From Phoronis australis (Eukaryota; Phoronida; Phoronidae): a stretch of 64,000 nt of DNA. This document shows positions 26,701-38,800 of the stretch, piece by piece. The stretch is from the NCBI GenBank assembly GCA_002633005.1, contig NMRA01000107.1:539169-603168 (forward strand). The letters run 5' to 3'. Positions within the stretch are counted from its first letter, which is position 1, and each line of letters opens with the position of its first letter. A program made the translations under genes and the position numbers. The notes under the pieces are model-generated. The model was not told where the DNA came from. It saw nothing but the letters and a program-made list of their open reading frames with translations, and made no database searches.

Positions 26701-28147
26701 GGCGCTAATTGTGTGAACCGTTTTCTTCGTGTGACAAAAGTCATGAAAACTAGTGAAATATGACGTCGCTTTCGTAAAATGTAACAATGGTACATTTCTC
26801 GCATGTGCATCCGACGTAAATTGTAACAATTACATAAAATGTAACAAAATGAGAGGCGTACCAACGTAAAATGTAACAATGTCGTAAAATGTAACAGATG
26901 TTACATTTTACGAAATTGTTACATATTACGGCGTATCATTGCACCTTGTTTTTGTTCAAACGTTTCGCACGCATTTTATGGCAGCTTAAGGTGTAGAAGC
27001 GTATGCGCTATAACTAAACTTAGAAAAAGCGATCTGATTCAGGTCACTCACCACTTTAAATTTTAATCTCACCTTATTTCTACTCAGGTGAGCTATGGGA
27101 ATTTCTGGGTTTTCAAAGAACTGACTAGCAATATTGAAACACTGACAGTTGATATGCACTCTTTGTTAGTGCAACGAGGTACCGCAGAACCAGTCTGTGC
27201 TAGTTGTAGTAAAAACTGTCACACCGTGACAATCTTAGTCTCCAGCAATAACGTACTGTCCGACCCCCGCACACATTATTTGACAAACGAACTTGAGGCC
27301 ATAACGGCGTAAATTTTTTGCGATGACATGGTGGGTTAAAATTACAGCCGCTTTCAATTAGTGTTTTGTCTACAGTTTCAATTTTACCGTCTGGAAAGAA
27401 AATGTTTTATGCCATTGCGCTTAGTGAGGTTCATGTCTGCGACGTCTTGTTGTATCATGAGAATGATAGCATATAACATTTTTCGATTGCTCCCAAAGCT
27501 TCTCAGTGCTGAAATTGCCTAGTACGTACGTATATTACAACCGCTGAATTGAAATTGGAAGCAAATCTTGTGCCCAATGTACCCACAGGAAAACGTGCGA
27601 CTCTCAATTATGTTTCACATGTGGAGGCCGGTGTCAGGAGAACAACCCCCCCCCCCAAAGAATAAACTTAATGATTTCGAGTTTTTGTTGCAGGTGTTTA
27701 TAAACAAAAATATCTATTTTACTTACCCAAATGTGATCACGGGAAGAAACATTGTTCTTTAGTAGTATAGGTGATAAATTGTTGTCTTTTGTGTCCAGAG
27801 AGGGCACCAGTACTGTGAACTTAGCGTCCATCGCAATAAAACTTCACCTGTCTCAAAAACGCATTCAATTCAAATTTCAACAGAATTTCTATTATTTCTT
27901 AGAATTCAGAGGCTGTTTCGACTTGTGCAAGAACCTTTGTGGGGATGAAGCACAATTCCACGCACGTGGAGATAACGCCGAAGAATTTATGTGCTCTTGT
28001 ACCGTTGCTAACACCGCCAGAGGGCCGACAAGTATGGAGGAAAGATGTAACGACGATTGCGATAAAATCTGCCGCGGAAGTGGGTTTCCGGCAGGCATGT
28101 TCGCTGTTTATGGTAACAAAGCAAGATGTACCTGTGCGCGTTGGTGA
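20781..28147 (+). CDS. Small secreted peptide with two five-cysteine repeats (2 exons)
   Basis: Exon 1 is 20781-20841 and exon 2 is 27903-28147. The donor is G|GTGAGT, the acceptor ATTATTTCTTAG, and the join is in phase 1. The product has 101 residues. Residues 1-20 are a classic signal peptide (MELRLPIIVFAALLCIAAAG). The remaining 81 residues carry ten cysteines at 25, 29, 33, 51, 53 and 69, 73, 77, 96, 98. That is the pattern C-x3-C-x3-C-x17/18-C-x-C twice, so the mature peptide is an internal duplication. C-x3-C followed later by C-x-C recalls cysteine-stabilised alpha-beta peptides such as defensins, but spacing and count differ from known classes, so the function is open (defence peptide, inhibitor or signal are all possible). 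A TATA box at 20702-20710 precedes it. The 7 kb intron is mostly a transposon. Confidence 0.75.
21181..21202. repeat. (TG)n microsatellite
   Basis: Eleven uninterrupted TG dinucleotides inside the peptide-gene intron. Confidence 0.9.
22235..22261. repeat. (TTA)n microsatellite
   Basis: About nine TTA/ATT units in a longer low-complexity stretch (22020-22261) of ATT-rich sequence inside the transposon. Confidence 0.85.
22840..23364 (-). CDS. 174-residue open frame in the transposon, unknown
   Basis: This is one of the longest uninterrupted frames in the window and lies within the integrase-bearing element, on the opposite strand from the integrase. It has no signal peptide and no motif I recognise; it contains FYKRGGVVPRFKHLLKDERN and VFVSPKHIHNDRDWTLYYQR, which read like real protein. 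It may be an accessory gene of the transposon or a captured fragment. There is no recognisable retroviral or transposase catalytic signature. Confidence 0.4.
   Translation of the reverse strand: MAQGNIITHLSAGRLTDFPMQQQNIGFKKCEPIFYKRGGVVPRFKHLLKDERNITVPIKSNLFVILPVFVSPKHIHNDRDWTLYYQRTAIVLQVAVNHTRSCGQIREFGIFTLLLLHTKQHTTDFDAGRFYSIQPTFNETYFKSQCSSRKIGACSTYQIVTCFVCPLSAILMTR
23956..24189 (+). pseudogene. N-terminal piece of the transposase, broken
   Basis: The frame starts at an internal ATG near 23956 with MKLFDLEKQKKSPKKRRRST, a basic, DNA-binding-like start. It is followed by HLLTREQYDTITQLASGTF and ends at a TGA (24187-24189). The continuation toward the catalytic core, in the same strand and order, is interrupted by stops between 24190 and 24400. 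I read it as the front part of the integrase-type transposase. Confidence 0.5.
24411..24901 (+). pseudogene. DDE integrase core (rve) of the transposase, frameshifted
   Basis: The first part (24411-24510) reads ERWQMDLINV, giving the first catalytic aspartate context, and then VVEVFF. At a run of seven T the frame is lost and continues one frame over as FSRFLILRPLVDESSSVVKK. It goes on through HCDNGTEFKG (second aspartate) and YNPQSQGKCEVSH, where the glutamate of the DDE triad falls in the GKxE context. Frameshifts and stops on both sides make the gene non-functional as it stands. Retroelement integrases share the fold; the surrounding inverted ends argue for a cut-and-paste element. Confidence 0.75.
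24911..25431 (+). pseudogene. C-terminal remnants of the transposase
   Basis: Two overlapping plus-strand frames follow the integrase core in order (24911-25237 and 25126-25431). The first contains VEQRDLVKEKYYVRFSGPGK, like the small beta-rich domain that follows integrase cores. The second contains FYEQSLRQKRSQ. They are probably one ancestral reading frame split by indels. Confidence 0.45.
26395..26588. mobile_element. 194-bp MITE with hAT-like ends, nested
   Basis: The left end reads CAGCGGCGAATCTACG and the right end, reverse-complemented, CAGTGGCAGATCTACG. A 5-bp duplication CTATA lies at both sides (26390-26394 and 26589-26593). The interior has no coding sequence. A related, more decayed sequence is seen near 43020-43180. 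Confidence 0.7.
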
Positions 28148-28388
28148 TTAATATGGCGCCTTTCGCCAGTTGGTGCCGATATGTAACGCGCATAAAATAG
28201 TAAATATAACTAAAGGTTTACCAAACCGTTTTTTGCCTTCACTCAAATATCACTTGTCTGCCCAAAGCGGTAGTCAAACTTGCTGATTTTGTAGCCATTT
28301 CAAGAAATTGTTACTAAATTTTTAGAGTTGGAAAGGGTAACCTTTACAGAGCAATTATGTTTCAAAGATTTAAAGCCTCTATAAAACA

Positions 28389-28527
28389 GGGTAGAGTTCA
28401 GTAACACTAGGACCTTGCTAAAAAAGCAAGACCTCCCGAGATTACGCGAGGCATTTCCCTGTATTTCTAATGACAAACCGTGATTTTGGCTAGGTTCTAG
28501 CCACGAGACAGCTGCTGAACTCTACCC
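28389..28527. mobile_element. 139-bp MITE with 13-bp perfect inverted ends
   Basis: The ends are GGGTAGAGTTCAG and its exact complement. The body (GTAACACTAGGACCTTGC, GATTACGCGAGG, TTTTGGCTAGGTTCTAGC) recurs at 33367-33525 in diverged form. Confidence 0.75.
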
Positions 28528-28529
28528 AG

Positions 28530-29073
28530 GTTTTGATGTATAATATCTTCAAGGGCCTATTTGCTCTTCCAAAGCGTTTCTTTCAAGTTTGAGTTGAAAG
28601 TGTTTGTTATAAATGTCTAGGAATTCCCTCGAAAGCTTTTGTCTTGACACAAAATGTGTCATATTTAGTTCTGTTATGAATTTCAATTTCAGTTCAGTAA
28701 AATTGCACTTAAAGATGAGGAGAACACCGTGGACTACTGGAAAGTCACAATAAATCTGTTAACATTAATATCATATAGTACACTGAACCAGTCATCAGGG
28801 CTGCACTACCCTTGTGAAAAAGTAATCATGAAATTTGGAATGTAACTTTATTTTAAAAGCATGAATCTGTTCCAGTTTCAACAACATTTCACCATATGGT
28901 TCATTTTGTTTCATAGAATCAAAATTACAGGAGTAATCTGCCTGTTCGGGGAATGTAAAGTTGGGCTACTCCCAGACAAATGTAAACACCATTCTGGAAA
29001 AACACAACTGACGCTCATTCATAATACCATTTGGGTGTGAGCAGATTCACAAATATACATATACAGGTCTACT

Positions 29074-29110
<37 letters not shown>

Positions 29111-29850
29111 TATACAGGAAACTTGTTTAAAATGGGACATGTTACAGTTAAGAACCATTGATACCATTACAAAATATTTATCAAAGATCAATACACAAAA
29201 ATATGTACAAAGTAGAAACAAACCACATCAAACCTAGCACTGCCACTGAATGGATACTGGGGATTTTAGAGAGCTCCCCCCAGGACCAGGTTTTAACTTC
29301 AGTGGACTTTAAGCAACTGCGAAGTTTCACAAGCAATTTGGCTATAAGTGTAGTTCAACGGTGCCTCACATTTTAACAGTTCTCTTACAGACTAACATTG
29401 AGAACTTGAGACTGATAAAACTTTCCAACTTTTGCCCTAGGTCACAATGGCAAATGATTCAGAGAGAGCCCCAAGAGGGCTTTTTCAGTCCTCGCTTTCA
29501 AGAGTGCCCCCCACCCATGGAGGTTTTATGTTGGTGGGAGTTCTTTCAGAAATCCCCAGTATGCACAGAGAGTTATAACCTTGGTTATACTAATCAATAC
29601 TTGTTACCAGTGTCAGTATCAAAATCCCTTCAACTGGAATGTCTTGTATGCTGCCTGAAGTGGCTAAAAATTAAAAGGCAATGAAAATACAAAACAGAAT
29701 GATCTTACAATTTGATAGAGTCCAAGAGAAAATGTTGAAAACCGATGACAATCATTTGCAACAGGATGCGTCTGAGATTGGCATTATTGCTTGGTAGCAA
29801 TTGATAACAGTTTAGACTATATGGCGACACAGTTATGTAGGCAGAGTTAC
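28530..29850. other. Intergenic, no gene seen
   Basis: This lies between the peptide gene (plus strand) and the 3' end of the 13-exon gene (minus strand); the two genes converge here. It holds a (TA)n tract at 29077-29107 and otherwise short shadow frames. Confidence 0.4.
29077..29107. repeat. (TA)n microsatellite
   Basis: Roughly fifteen alternating AT/TA units. Confidence 0.9.
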
Positions 29851-29851
29851 T

Positions 29852-32800
29852 TTACAAGAAAAGAGCAAGATTAAAACAGAAAAGTGAAGTTAGCGTAGAG
29901 TAGACTGCAGCCACTCCATTGTTCTTGCTGCCCACTATGTAAATAGACTGTAGCTTTTTGTATGGGTCTATACCAGTGTCGTATCTCTGCGGACAGTCAT
30001 CAACTGAAACGAGAGAGAAAACTTGAGCACTTCAGTGGACCTATTGCCCAGTTGTATTCTTATACAGGAAACCAACTGAACTGGAAAGTTTGGCATTTAC
30101 ACCTTAGAGCAACACATAGTGTCGTCTAATCAAGAGTTTTCATTTCTATTCTGCACGACTACTATGGACCACTATGTTGAGTTAAGGTAGCATTCCTAAT
30201 TTTATGCAATTCTGCTATGGAACAAGTGAAGGGCATCCATTTCTTGTGTGGCTAAATGTGCCGTGGCAAGCATGGCTTACCTTTGTTTGAATGCAATGTT
30301 TATGCGACCTAACCGTCGTTATATGTGGCTTTGAAGACAAAACACGATATTACCAGATATCACTGGAAGCATTTTCGGTTTTACCCAGTTCACAAACTTA
30401 CTTAAATACTACCATTGTTCCTTGCACCTTTGTTGGTGCTTTGCTGGACATCGGAGTTACCCCAAAACTGCTTTTGTATCCAGATCACTTACTTCTAGCA
30501 CAAAATAATATGCACACAGGATAGCGGCCTTTGTTTATTGCTGCACTAATCAAGTTATTGCAGTGAGTGAATATATGTCAACGTAAAGTTTCACTTCAAA
30601 AGCGATTCAGATGCTGACTATGTGAACAGCAAAACTGTCTGGCTAAAACACTGGGGATTTTGCCTCTGCTATGACCCTGGTGTTATTATGACAGTGCATA
30701 ATGGAACGGGTTGGCAATGCTGTGCGGTTCTTTGAAGTGCATGTACAACTAGAAATCATTGCTGAGTCAGTTTTTCTTATATTTACACCTGCGCAACACT
30801 TCACACCTGCAACATTTGTATTACTGACAAGTAAATTTTGTGCAGCAGTATGAAAATAGGTGTGTTACAACAAATTTGATTGAAATCTGAAATCTTCATT
30901 GCATTTCACGTAACCACTAAATCATAACGATATCATCACCAGAAAAAGATTTTGTGAAAGCAGAGTGACCAAATACATACATTCCCTCTCATTTTCAGTC
31001 AAAGTCAGTGACAGACTAGCACCCTCTCGACTGGAGGAACTGCTTGTTGTCTGGCGAGAGTCACAGGCTGACCTCAACGAGCGAGACATCTTGATATAGC
31101 GCAGGTTCTCTCTCTCAAACACCTGAAATAAGCATGACACACTAATTTATTTATTTCCTGTGGTCAAACTAAGAGACAATCTTTAAATGGAAGATACAGT
31201 TTAAGAAAACCCAGCATAATTTTCTATTACTTAAAAATGACACCAAATTATTTAGGTTTGGCCATCTGAAGTTTCTTTATCTCATGGAATACATCTGAAT
31301 AAAAACGGAGCCCATCATATCCAGATATCGTATATAACACATTTTAATTCTCAGTTCCTTTGAAAAAAGTTTAGCTTTTAGTCACTAAATAATTCCTGGC
31401 CACCTTTTAACAACAGCCTGTAAGAAGATTGCCCTGACTTTGGCAATGCCACCTGGGCTGGGTTGCAAAAAACTTCACAGTTACCCGCTGGATAAGTTTG
31501 ATTGTTGGATGACGTCAGGTGCATTGTTCAACAATAACAACGTGGCGCGTGATAATGTGACGACATTGTTGCTATACAGCATATAACTTTTATGCAACTG
31601 GGCTCTGAAGTCTATTCCGAACATTGGTCACTGTGACATAGTTAATGCCAACTTGCACACAAAGAATGCATTACCCAACATCTGTACGGTGAGACAGAGT
31701 CCTCTTCATCATACGTGATCAGCACAGACTTCATGTTCTCGTACCAGAAACCTACGCACTGAAGATAGTTGTCGGCCACATCTGAAACATGACAGAAGGT
31801 GGAATCATTGCTTCACACCAGTGTTCGTGGTCACAAAATGGCCTCACTGTCCATTAAATGTGTTAAGCATTCAGAATCAGTCAAGTAGGCCATGTGTATT
31901 ATAGGTTCCATGGTAAGAACACTACCAAGGAGCGCAGCACAAACAACGAAAAATTATGTCAATGCTGAAATAAACATTAATAAAATTAACATTCTGTACA
32001 TGTACAGTGACACTCACACAGTTCGAAAGCACATGCCGACCTCAGACTAAATTCCGTATTACGGCTGATAATACACCAAGAACACAACTGCGTGCAGCAA
32101 ACTACATGCCTGAATGTTATCTGCTGTGCACTAACATGAAACTGATGAGTTCATGCGTGACCAAGTTTTAGATTTGCATGCACTGGTTCCCTGTAAAGTT
32201 GGTGATCAAAACTGGTACATTACAACTGTGTTACACTGTTAAAACGCACTGGAGAAAAATGGAACTCGAGAAATGGAGCGTTAAATGGTAGTACACATTG
32301 TAGAGTTTGCTGTAATGCGTTTCGTCTGAATGTGTCGGTTATGTCCCACAACTAAACAACAGGGATTTCTGAATACAATCTATTAAATTTCGGACAAAAA
32401 TTATTGTTCTATGATATCTGTACATCTAAAACCACGCTACTGACAAAATCGAAAATTATCAACTTAAATTTTTGTAAAGAAATCTGACAAAATAAAATTG
32501 GCCATGCCCCCCATACTGTGTGCTAAATTGAAGAGTGTTTATCATTATGTAACAATTCCTTCATTAACTCTGCTTCATATAGTCATAACACGTACCATAC
32601 TCGCCGATAGGGGCACCATTCTGGTCAACAGTGGCGCATCGTTGAACGTCGAGACTGATCCTGTTGGGATTCTTACGACACACCTGGATTTCACTCTCGT
32701 TGTGCCGACAGTCAACTTGGACACGTGGTTTCTCTGTGATGCCACGGATGCGTGTGCGATACAGGTTGTTGGAGTTGTCCGATTTCTGCACAAATGTGTA

Positions 32801-35800
32801 TTTACCTGCGATGGGGCACTCGACAGGGGCAGGGGGGTGTACTGGAATAAGAATGTTCAGACCTATGAGCAAAAAATCGTAAGTGGAGCTTATTGTCAAT
32901 GAATCCAAAAAAATTTACAGCTCATAAATTTTGAGCAATAATTACTGTCCCTCCTGGCTCTCACACATCAATGGTGAAGTGAATTATGGAACACAGTTAT
33001 TTATATGCTGCGGAGGCTATACAACCAAACCCCAACCATATCCAACTACATCATTTCTGGATTAAATAAATGTATTAACAAAACAAGATCAACACAAAGC
33101 ATTGAAATGTGCCTATGACTGCACCGCACAAGGCAAGTTTCTAGAGGCGTTTTAATTTGTATCATAAAACAGGCCACTAATGGCGCAGAATACCTTCAAA
33201 CGGTTTGCAAATTGGAAGGCATTGTCGTCTCGCTAATAGAAAATCCATCAAGGAATTCAAAAGACAAAGGCAAACGTAAACAATCACATTCATCTAGATG
33301 ACAGGAAAGCTAAATAGAGCTGTCCATCAGAAGCAAAAATGCCATTAGGGAGCGCCACAGTAGTTGGACCCCTGAGTTCAGTAACGCTAAGACCTTGCAA
33401 AAAAAGGAAAACTACACGAGATTACATGAAATATTGCCGTGTATTTTAAATGAGAACACGTAACTTTGGCTAGATTTTAGCAGGTCCTACTATAGGTACT
33501 AGCAATACTGAGCTATACCCAGTCATACTTGTCACTGCAAACAAATCTGCCATTTTCATGATGATCCTCTGAGAGGTTGGAAGACAGAGGCAAATGACAA
33601 CAACTGGACTCCAAAATAATAAAAATGGTCACTAGGTCGCGACAAAACCATCCCGAAATGGAAAGGTGCCATCTTTTCCATAACAGAAACCTTTTCCCTA
33701 AATTCCATCGTGACTGTTAAGGTGAAAGCTAGAACAGCCATTAACGAGCACAGTGGTAGTCAGATATATCGAAAAGTCGTAGTCAACAGTTGACACAATC
33801 AAAACACTTACATAATTTTACAATGAACCTGCAAAAGATTAAGGAAATATAGCCACAGAGGCAAACAAATTGCCATTAGGGGGTGCTACAACAGTCAAAC
33901 CCATACAAAAATCACTGCCAGCCGTTGTTTTAGCATAAAGGAACACGTTCATCAATTTTCATAATCCTGCAAGCAGTAAGGCAAATAAAGAGGTAGATGG
34001 CAAAAAACAATAAAAAATAACAAAAATGGCTGGTAAGGTTAGCTGCAGTCTTCTCAAATTTCATGCAAATCCAACAAGTGACTCCCAAGGAAACACAAGA
34101 AAACCGAAAAAATTAAACAGTAACCAGAAGGCAGAACAGTTGTCAGATATGTCCATCTGCTGTCAGGTTCACACGAATACACTTATCAAATTTCGGAAAA
34201 AAATTTTGCAAGTGGTTTAAGAGACTAAGGCGCAGATGCATAAAAATGCCACTAAGGAAACCACAGCAGTAGTGTTCTTGTCAGTAGGAACACATCTGCC
34301 AAATTCGTCAGAGCAGTATGACGGATGCAGAAAAAGACGACAAAAAATAACAAAAACGAGCCTCTAACTGGTACAGAAGACGTCAAATCTGTCCATATCA
34401 AATAGAAACTTATTAGCCAAATTTCATAAATAACTGTCAAAGAACTCTGAATTAAGATAAAGAGGCAAAGACAAAGAACTAAAATTGCTACTAGGGGACA
34501 CAGCAGTTGTCATAACTGTCTCAAAGTCATGGTGTGAATGAAGTTAGCTCCGCCTACTGTGCATTGTGCTATGAGTTCTGTGAATATTAATTTGTTTATG
34601 AATGACAGAGTGCACTCAGGTCGCTGAGACTGAACCCGGGTTATACGCCATGTTCAGGTACTCATGCGAATATTGTCACACTGGTCAGATGTGTTTTAGT
34701 CACTGGGCGAGTCTCAAGACATCATTAAAGTAACATTTACTGTCATTTGCCGTTTTGCTTGCAATTTGTCTTTAATACATTCCACTTGGCGAATTATGAG
34801 TCCGTGAACTGTTACTGAATATTTTGCGTCTTCCAGTTCCACAGACGGACGGACAGACACACGTCATTTGTAATGCGTTGTGAAATAAAGCTCCAAAACA
34901 TCCCGTGCAAATTGTTGTTTGACTCGCATGCATCTACACATAGACTGCCATAGTTCCGTTGACAGAAAAATACTTGCCAAATCTCACACAGAGGTAAGAA
35001 ACAGTAGCGTAATATAATTTTGCAGCCAGTCATTTTGCCTGTGCGTATAATAATGATCAAAATGATCAAAATGGCCTATATTCAATAACCTGTTTGCCGA
35101 CAGTTACACAGAGAGTACTCACAGATGAGTGTGCTGTACATCCACTGCCTGTTGGACTGATCATGGGTGAACGCCTGGTGGCTACATGCCTCCGCATACT
35201 TCCTGTACATGAAGTTCTTGCCAAGCTTCTCCTCCTTAGTCAGACGGTATGGCTTGCCTGTCGGAGAAAACCCAGCACAGTGACATCTGAAAGCTACTAC
35301 TTTGGTTCATGTCTTAGTTTTTTAATACAGGGAGTTAGTGTTCTCAGTAATGAACGATAATACCACGGACAGAATGGAGTTCGTTGAGGGCTTCAACGGC
35401 AAGAATCACCACCACTACCTTGATTTATTTGAATTTGAAGTTTGTGACTTGGGCTTGACCTAAACCTGCATTTTGACTTGTTACGCTTGTAAAGACAAAC
35501 AAACTAGGCATTTTACTCTCATAAAATCAGTCTCCCAATATCCCTTTCTGTGATACAAACAAGAACAGTTAAATCATCAGCTACCCAAGAACAGATTGCA
35601 AATTCCAAAATGGCACATGTACCCATTGCCTGTTACTGGAGTTGGTAATGGAAATGCAAACTTATCACATGAAAATAAAAGGCCTAATAAGATTTTTTTT
35701 ATTTTAGCCAGACAAACAGGGCAATATGCAGTATGCGTGGTACTTTAAATGGGTCTGAACATGTTGGACAGGTGTCAGTATCATTTGAAATGTTACACAT

Positions 35801-38800
35801 ATCTTGCAGCATGTATCTTTAGCAAGAGGATTTTAACAAACTGAATACGTTCAGTTCATTAAAACATTTTTCTTTGACAGTAGAATGGTCACGCCTTCCA
35901 TACCAAAAAGCACAAACCAGACACCAGGAGTAACAATGATTCAAACCTTGAGTCAACCCCTACCACAAGCCTCCCAACAATACAAACAGAAACTAGACAG
36001 ACATGTATCACTCACCCATGCGATAGCGAATGATGTTGTGGTGGCGCTCCTGGAACTCGAAACAGATGTAGTCAATCTCGCACTTTCCGACAGTAATGGC
36101 TGACATGAGGTAACGGTTGTCACTGTTCTGCTTACACGTGTAATAGAGCTCCTCAATGTTGTATTGATCCAACTGAGTTTTGAAGTAGATGTGCGTAGCG
36201 TTGATGGTGACGAATGAGTCACGCTCCACTGAGGTGAACCAGGTGCCGGTGAAGGACTCTGGCAGATTACATGTAGGGCTAATCTCATTCAACTGAGCAT
36301 ACGAGGCCACTAAAAAGAAAGAAAATGCGCATATAGCCGTGTGTAAGATTAATTTATCTCGTTCCGAGTGATCTCTTCTGGCTCAGCTTAGAGCAGGAAG
36401 TCTCCCATTGCACTTGGAAACTGGTCGTTATGTAAACACTCCTGTAAGTGAAAGACTTTGCTTGTGTTGTGACTCTGGCTCTGTGGAGGATGAGCTACAC
36501 TTTGTGTTTGATAGTTCTCTTTATAACTCACAGAGGTCTGTTCTGTTTAATAATGTTTCACTTCAAATCCCGAACTTTGTAGATTTCAGTAGATTTACGT
36601 TAAAACTGCTATTTCAGTATTTCCCTAGGCAATTTGTCAAATACATCAAGTCTGCTTTTGAACTTAGAAACCGACACATTTATTGTAGGCCTGCATTTGA
36701 GTTGTGTGGTTAAAGTGACTAATAGGCTCAACTGGGCTGGGTACTTATCTTTCTTACGAATGTTATACCTATAACTGTTTGACTTAATTGTACTTGTCAC
36801 TATAATAAATACTAATACTAATACTAATACTACAAGTACTGAACACATCAGGCCACTGAAATAAATGCACTGGACACATGAAAATGCTAAAAAATGAAGT
36901 GGCCATATGAGGCCACTAAAAATAAATGTCCAGAGTATACAAGGACATTAAAAACTTCGATGAAGAACATTTTGTTAGTTTTTAGATCTTGTGGGTTTTC
37001 ACATACAATGTATATACAACAGAATCATCTTTCGAAAAACAAACTTGGAAAAGACAGTGATCAAATTAAATGAAGGTTTTTGTCAAAACCAGTATTATAC
37101 ATGTCATAATAGATATAACTTTCAAACTTTCACTTTGTTTGACTGTGTACCTGGTTTGAGCACCAGTTTGACAGGACCATCGAATTCACTGAGCAGAACA
37201 GAGCAATCAGCTGTTCTGGACATGGTATATCGCACGGTAGTGTCCTGAGTCTGTTGGTCCAGCCTTGTTAACTGAAAGATATATATCCAGAGGGCGTTAG
37301 TTGAACAGTAAATTACATGAACACACTACCAAAGGCAAAAGTTCACTAATTCCTCAAACCACGGATGGTGCATTCCAAAAGTTGCATGTGCATTTTTGGA
37401 AATATTTTTTAAATAAATTCAAAAAGAGTTCAATAAATTTAAAGCATTCTAACCAAGGTCCACAATGGTACATGATAGACGTGGAAGGGTTCAAATTATG
37501 CAAATCCCATGTGTAAAATAGCAGAATAAGTTAAGCACATTTAAATGGTAAAGACACCTGCCTTGATATAAGTGAGTGCCCAGCACTTTGTACTTAAACC
37601 ACAAAAACACAACAGGTTTATCAATTCATAGCTCTGGCCAAATCTAATAACTTCAAGAGGTATATGCCATCCAAACAGAATCCCCAAAATGAATTTTTGG
37701 AACGTAAAACTGGTAACATCAATTTCAAGAATGGTGCTCCCCTTTGGCAAATGCACAATTAGTGGCAAGTCAACAGTTACATCATTCCTCCTTCACCAAC
37801 TGCACTCGTTGTTCTCAATGGTGGCCAACTTACAAAGCATCTAAACTTGTTCTTCCAGATTTCCTGACCCAGATCTGCTACTGCTGAGTACACGTTCTTT
37901 GTAGCATCATCCACCCACGTACCCATGCACTGGTAGCGAATACCTACAACATGGTGGACAAAAATGATGGGCACAGATGCTAGCCTGGTCAGAACTATTG
38001 AAATGAAGGCCTGTGGGCAAAATGACTTGGAATTCCCGGGAATTCCTGGGCGGAGGCCGAATTCATCACCACTTTGGTTCTGTATTCAAGCTTGTGGGAT
38101 TAGTTGAGTACAGACAGTCGAGCCAAAAGATTTCATGGTAAAAATACAGTGTACAACGTGGGTCAGCAAAAATAACCCAAAAATCCTTGATTCAGCAAAC
38201 AATTTTTATTTCAGCATTGCTTCACACCATCCCAATACACGAACAGGAAGTTGAGGTTAGCCCATGGAGTAAAAGGCACCACTGCCAGGAATTTCATAAG
38301 AAAATGTCGGAATAGCGAATGTCTTATCTATGATCCATGATAAAACACATCTGTGCAGCCAAAACAAAGGTCACAGTTCGAAGATCCTTACATACAGATT
38401 GCCATAAGTAGTAACATTTTCATACCCTTGAAAATCACAAAAAATAGTACACTAACAAAAATAATGCGTGTAAAATTGCAATCGCACGGTTGCATATTTA
38501 CATTTTTTTTGGAGATTTCATAACTAAAACAAAACTTTGCTTCTGTATTTACTTTGCCTAAAAATTCTGTCTGGATTAACTAAGGCCCTTTTACCAGAGA
38601 ACACGTTTGTCAAAAATAAAACTCCGAAAAATTCGGAAGCAATTCTTTGACTCTATTACAATGTACTACCTGATTGGATTTTCCAATCACCTAGGCAATA
38701 ATAAGATACTTACAACAAACAAATAACCACTCACTTTGATCCTTAGATGACTTAATGCCAGGGCAATACGAGTATATCATGTCAAAAACTTGGTTATCAA

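Larger units (their letters stand above)
21594..26938 (+). mobile_element. 5.3 kb DNA transposon with integrase-type transposase, decayed (Ginger/TDD-like)
   Basis: Both ends read TGATACGCCGTAA inward (21594 on plus; 26938 on minus). They are followed by many copies of the subterminal phrase CGTAAAATGTAACA in both orientations. The interior encodes an rve-type DDE integrase core on the plus strand in several frames (24411-24901). A retroelement-style integrase between short inverted ends, with no reverse transcriptase seen, fits Ginger/TDD-type cut-and-paste transposons. TTGC occurs at both flanks but two bases away from the left end, so the target duplication is uncertain. The element sits entirely within the intron of the peptide gene and is itself invaded by a 194-bp element at 26395-26588. 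Confidence 0.75.

Noticed and set aside
32498-32902. Plus-strand open frame of 134 residues over 32498-32902
   Set aside because: It is antisense to exon 10 of the 13-exon gene, whose minus-strand frame has clean splice sites, correct phase and conserved cysteines.
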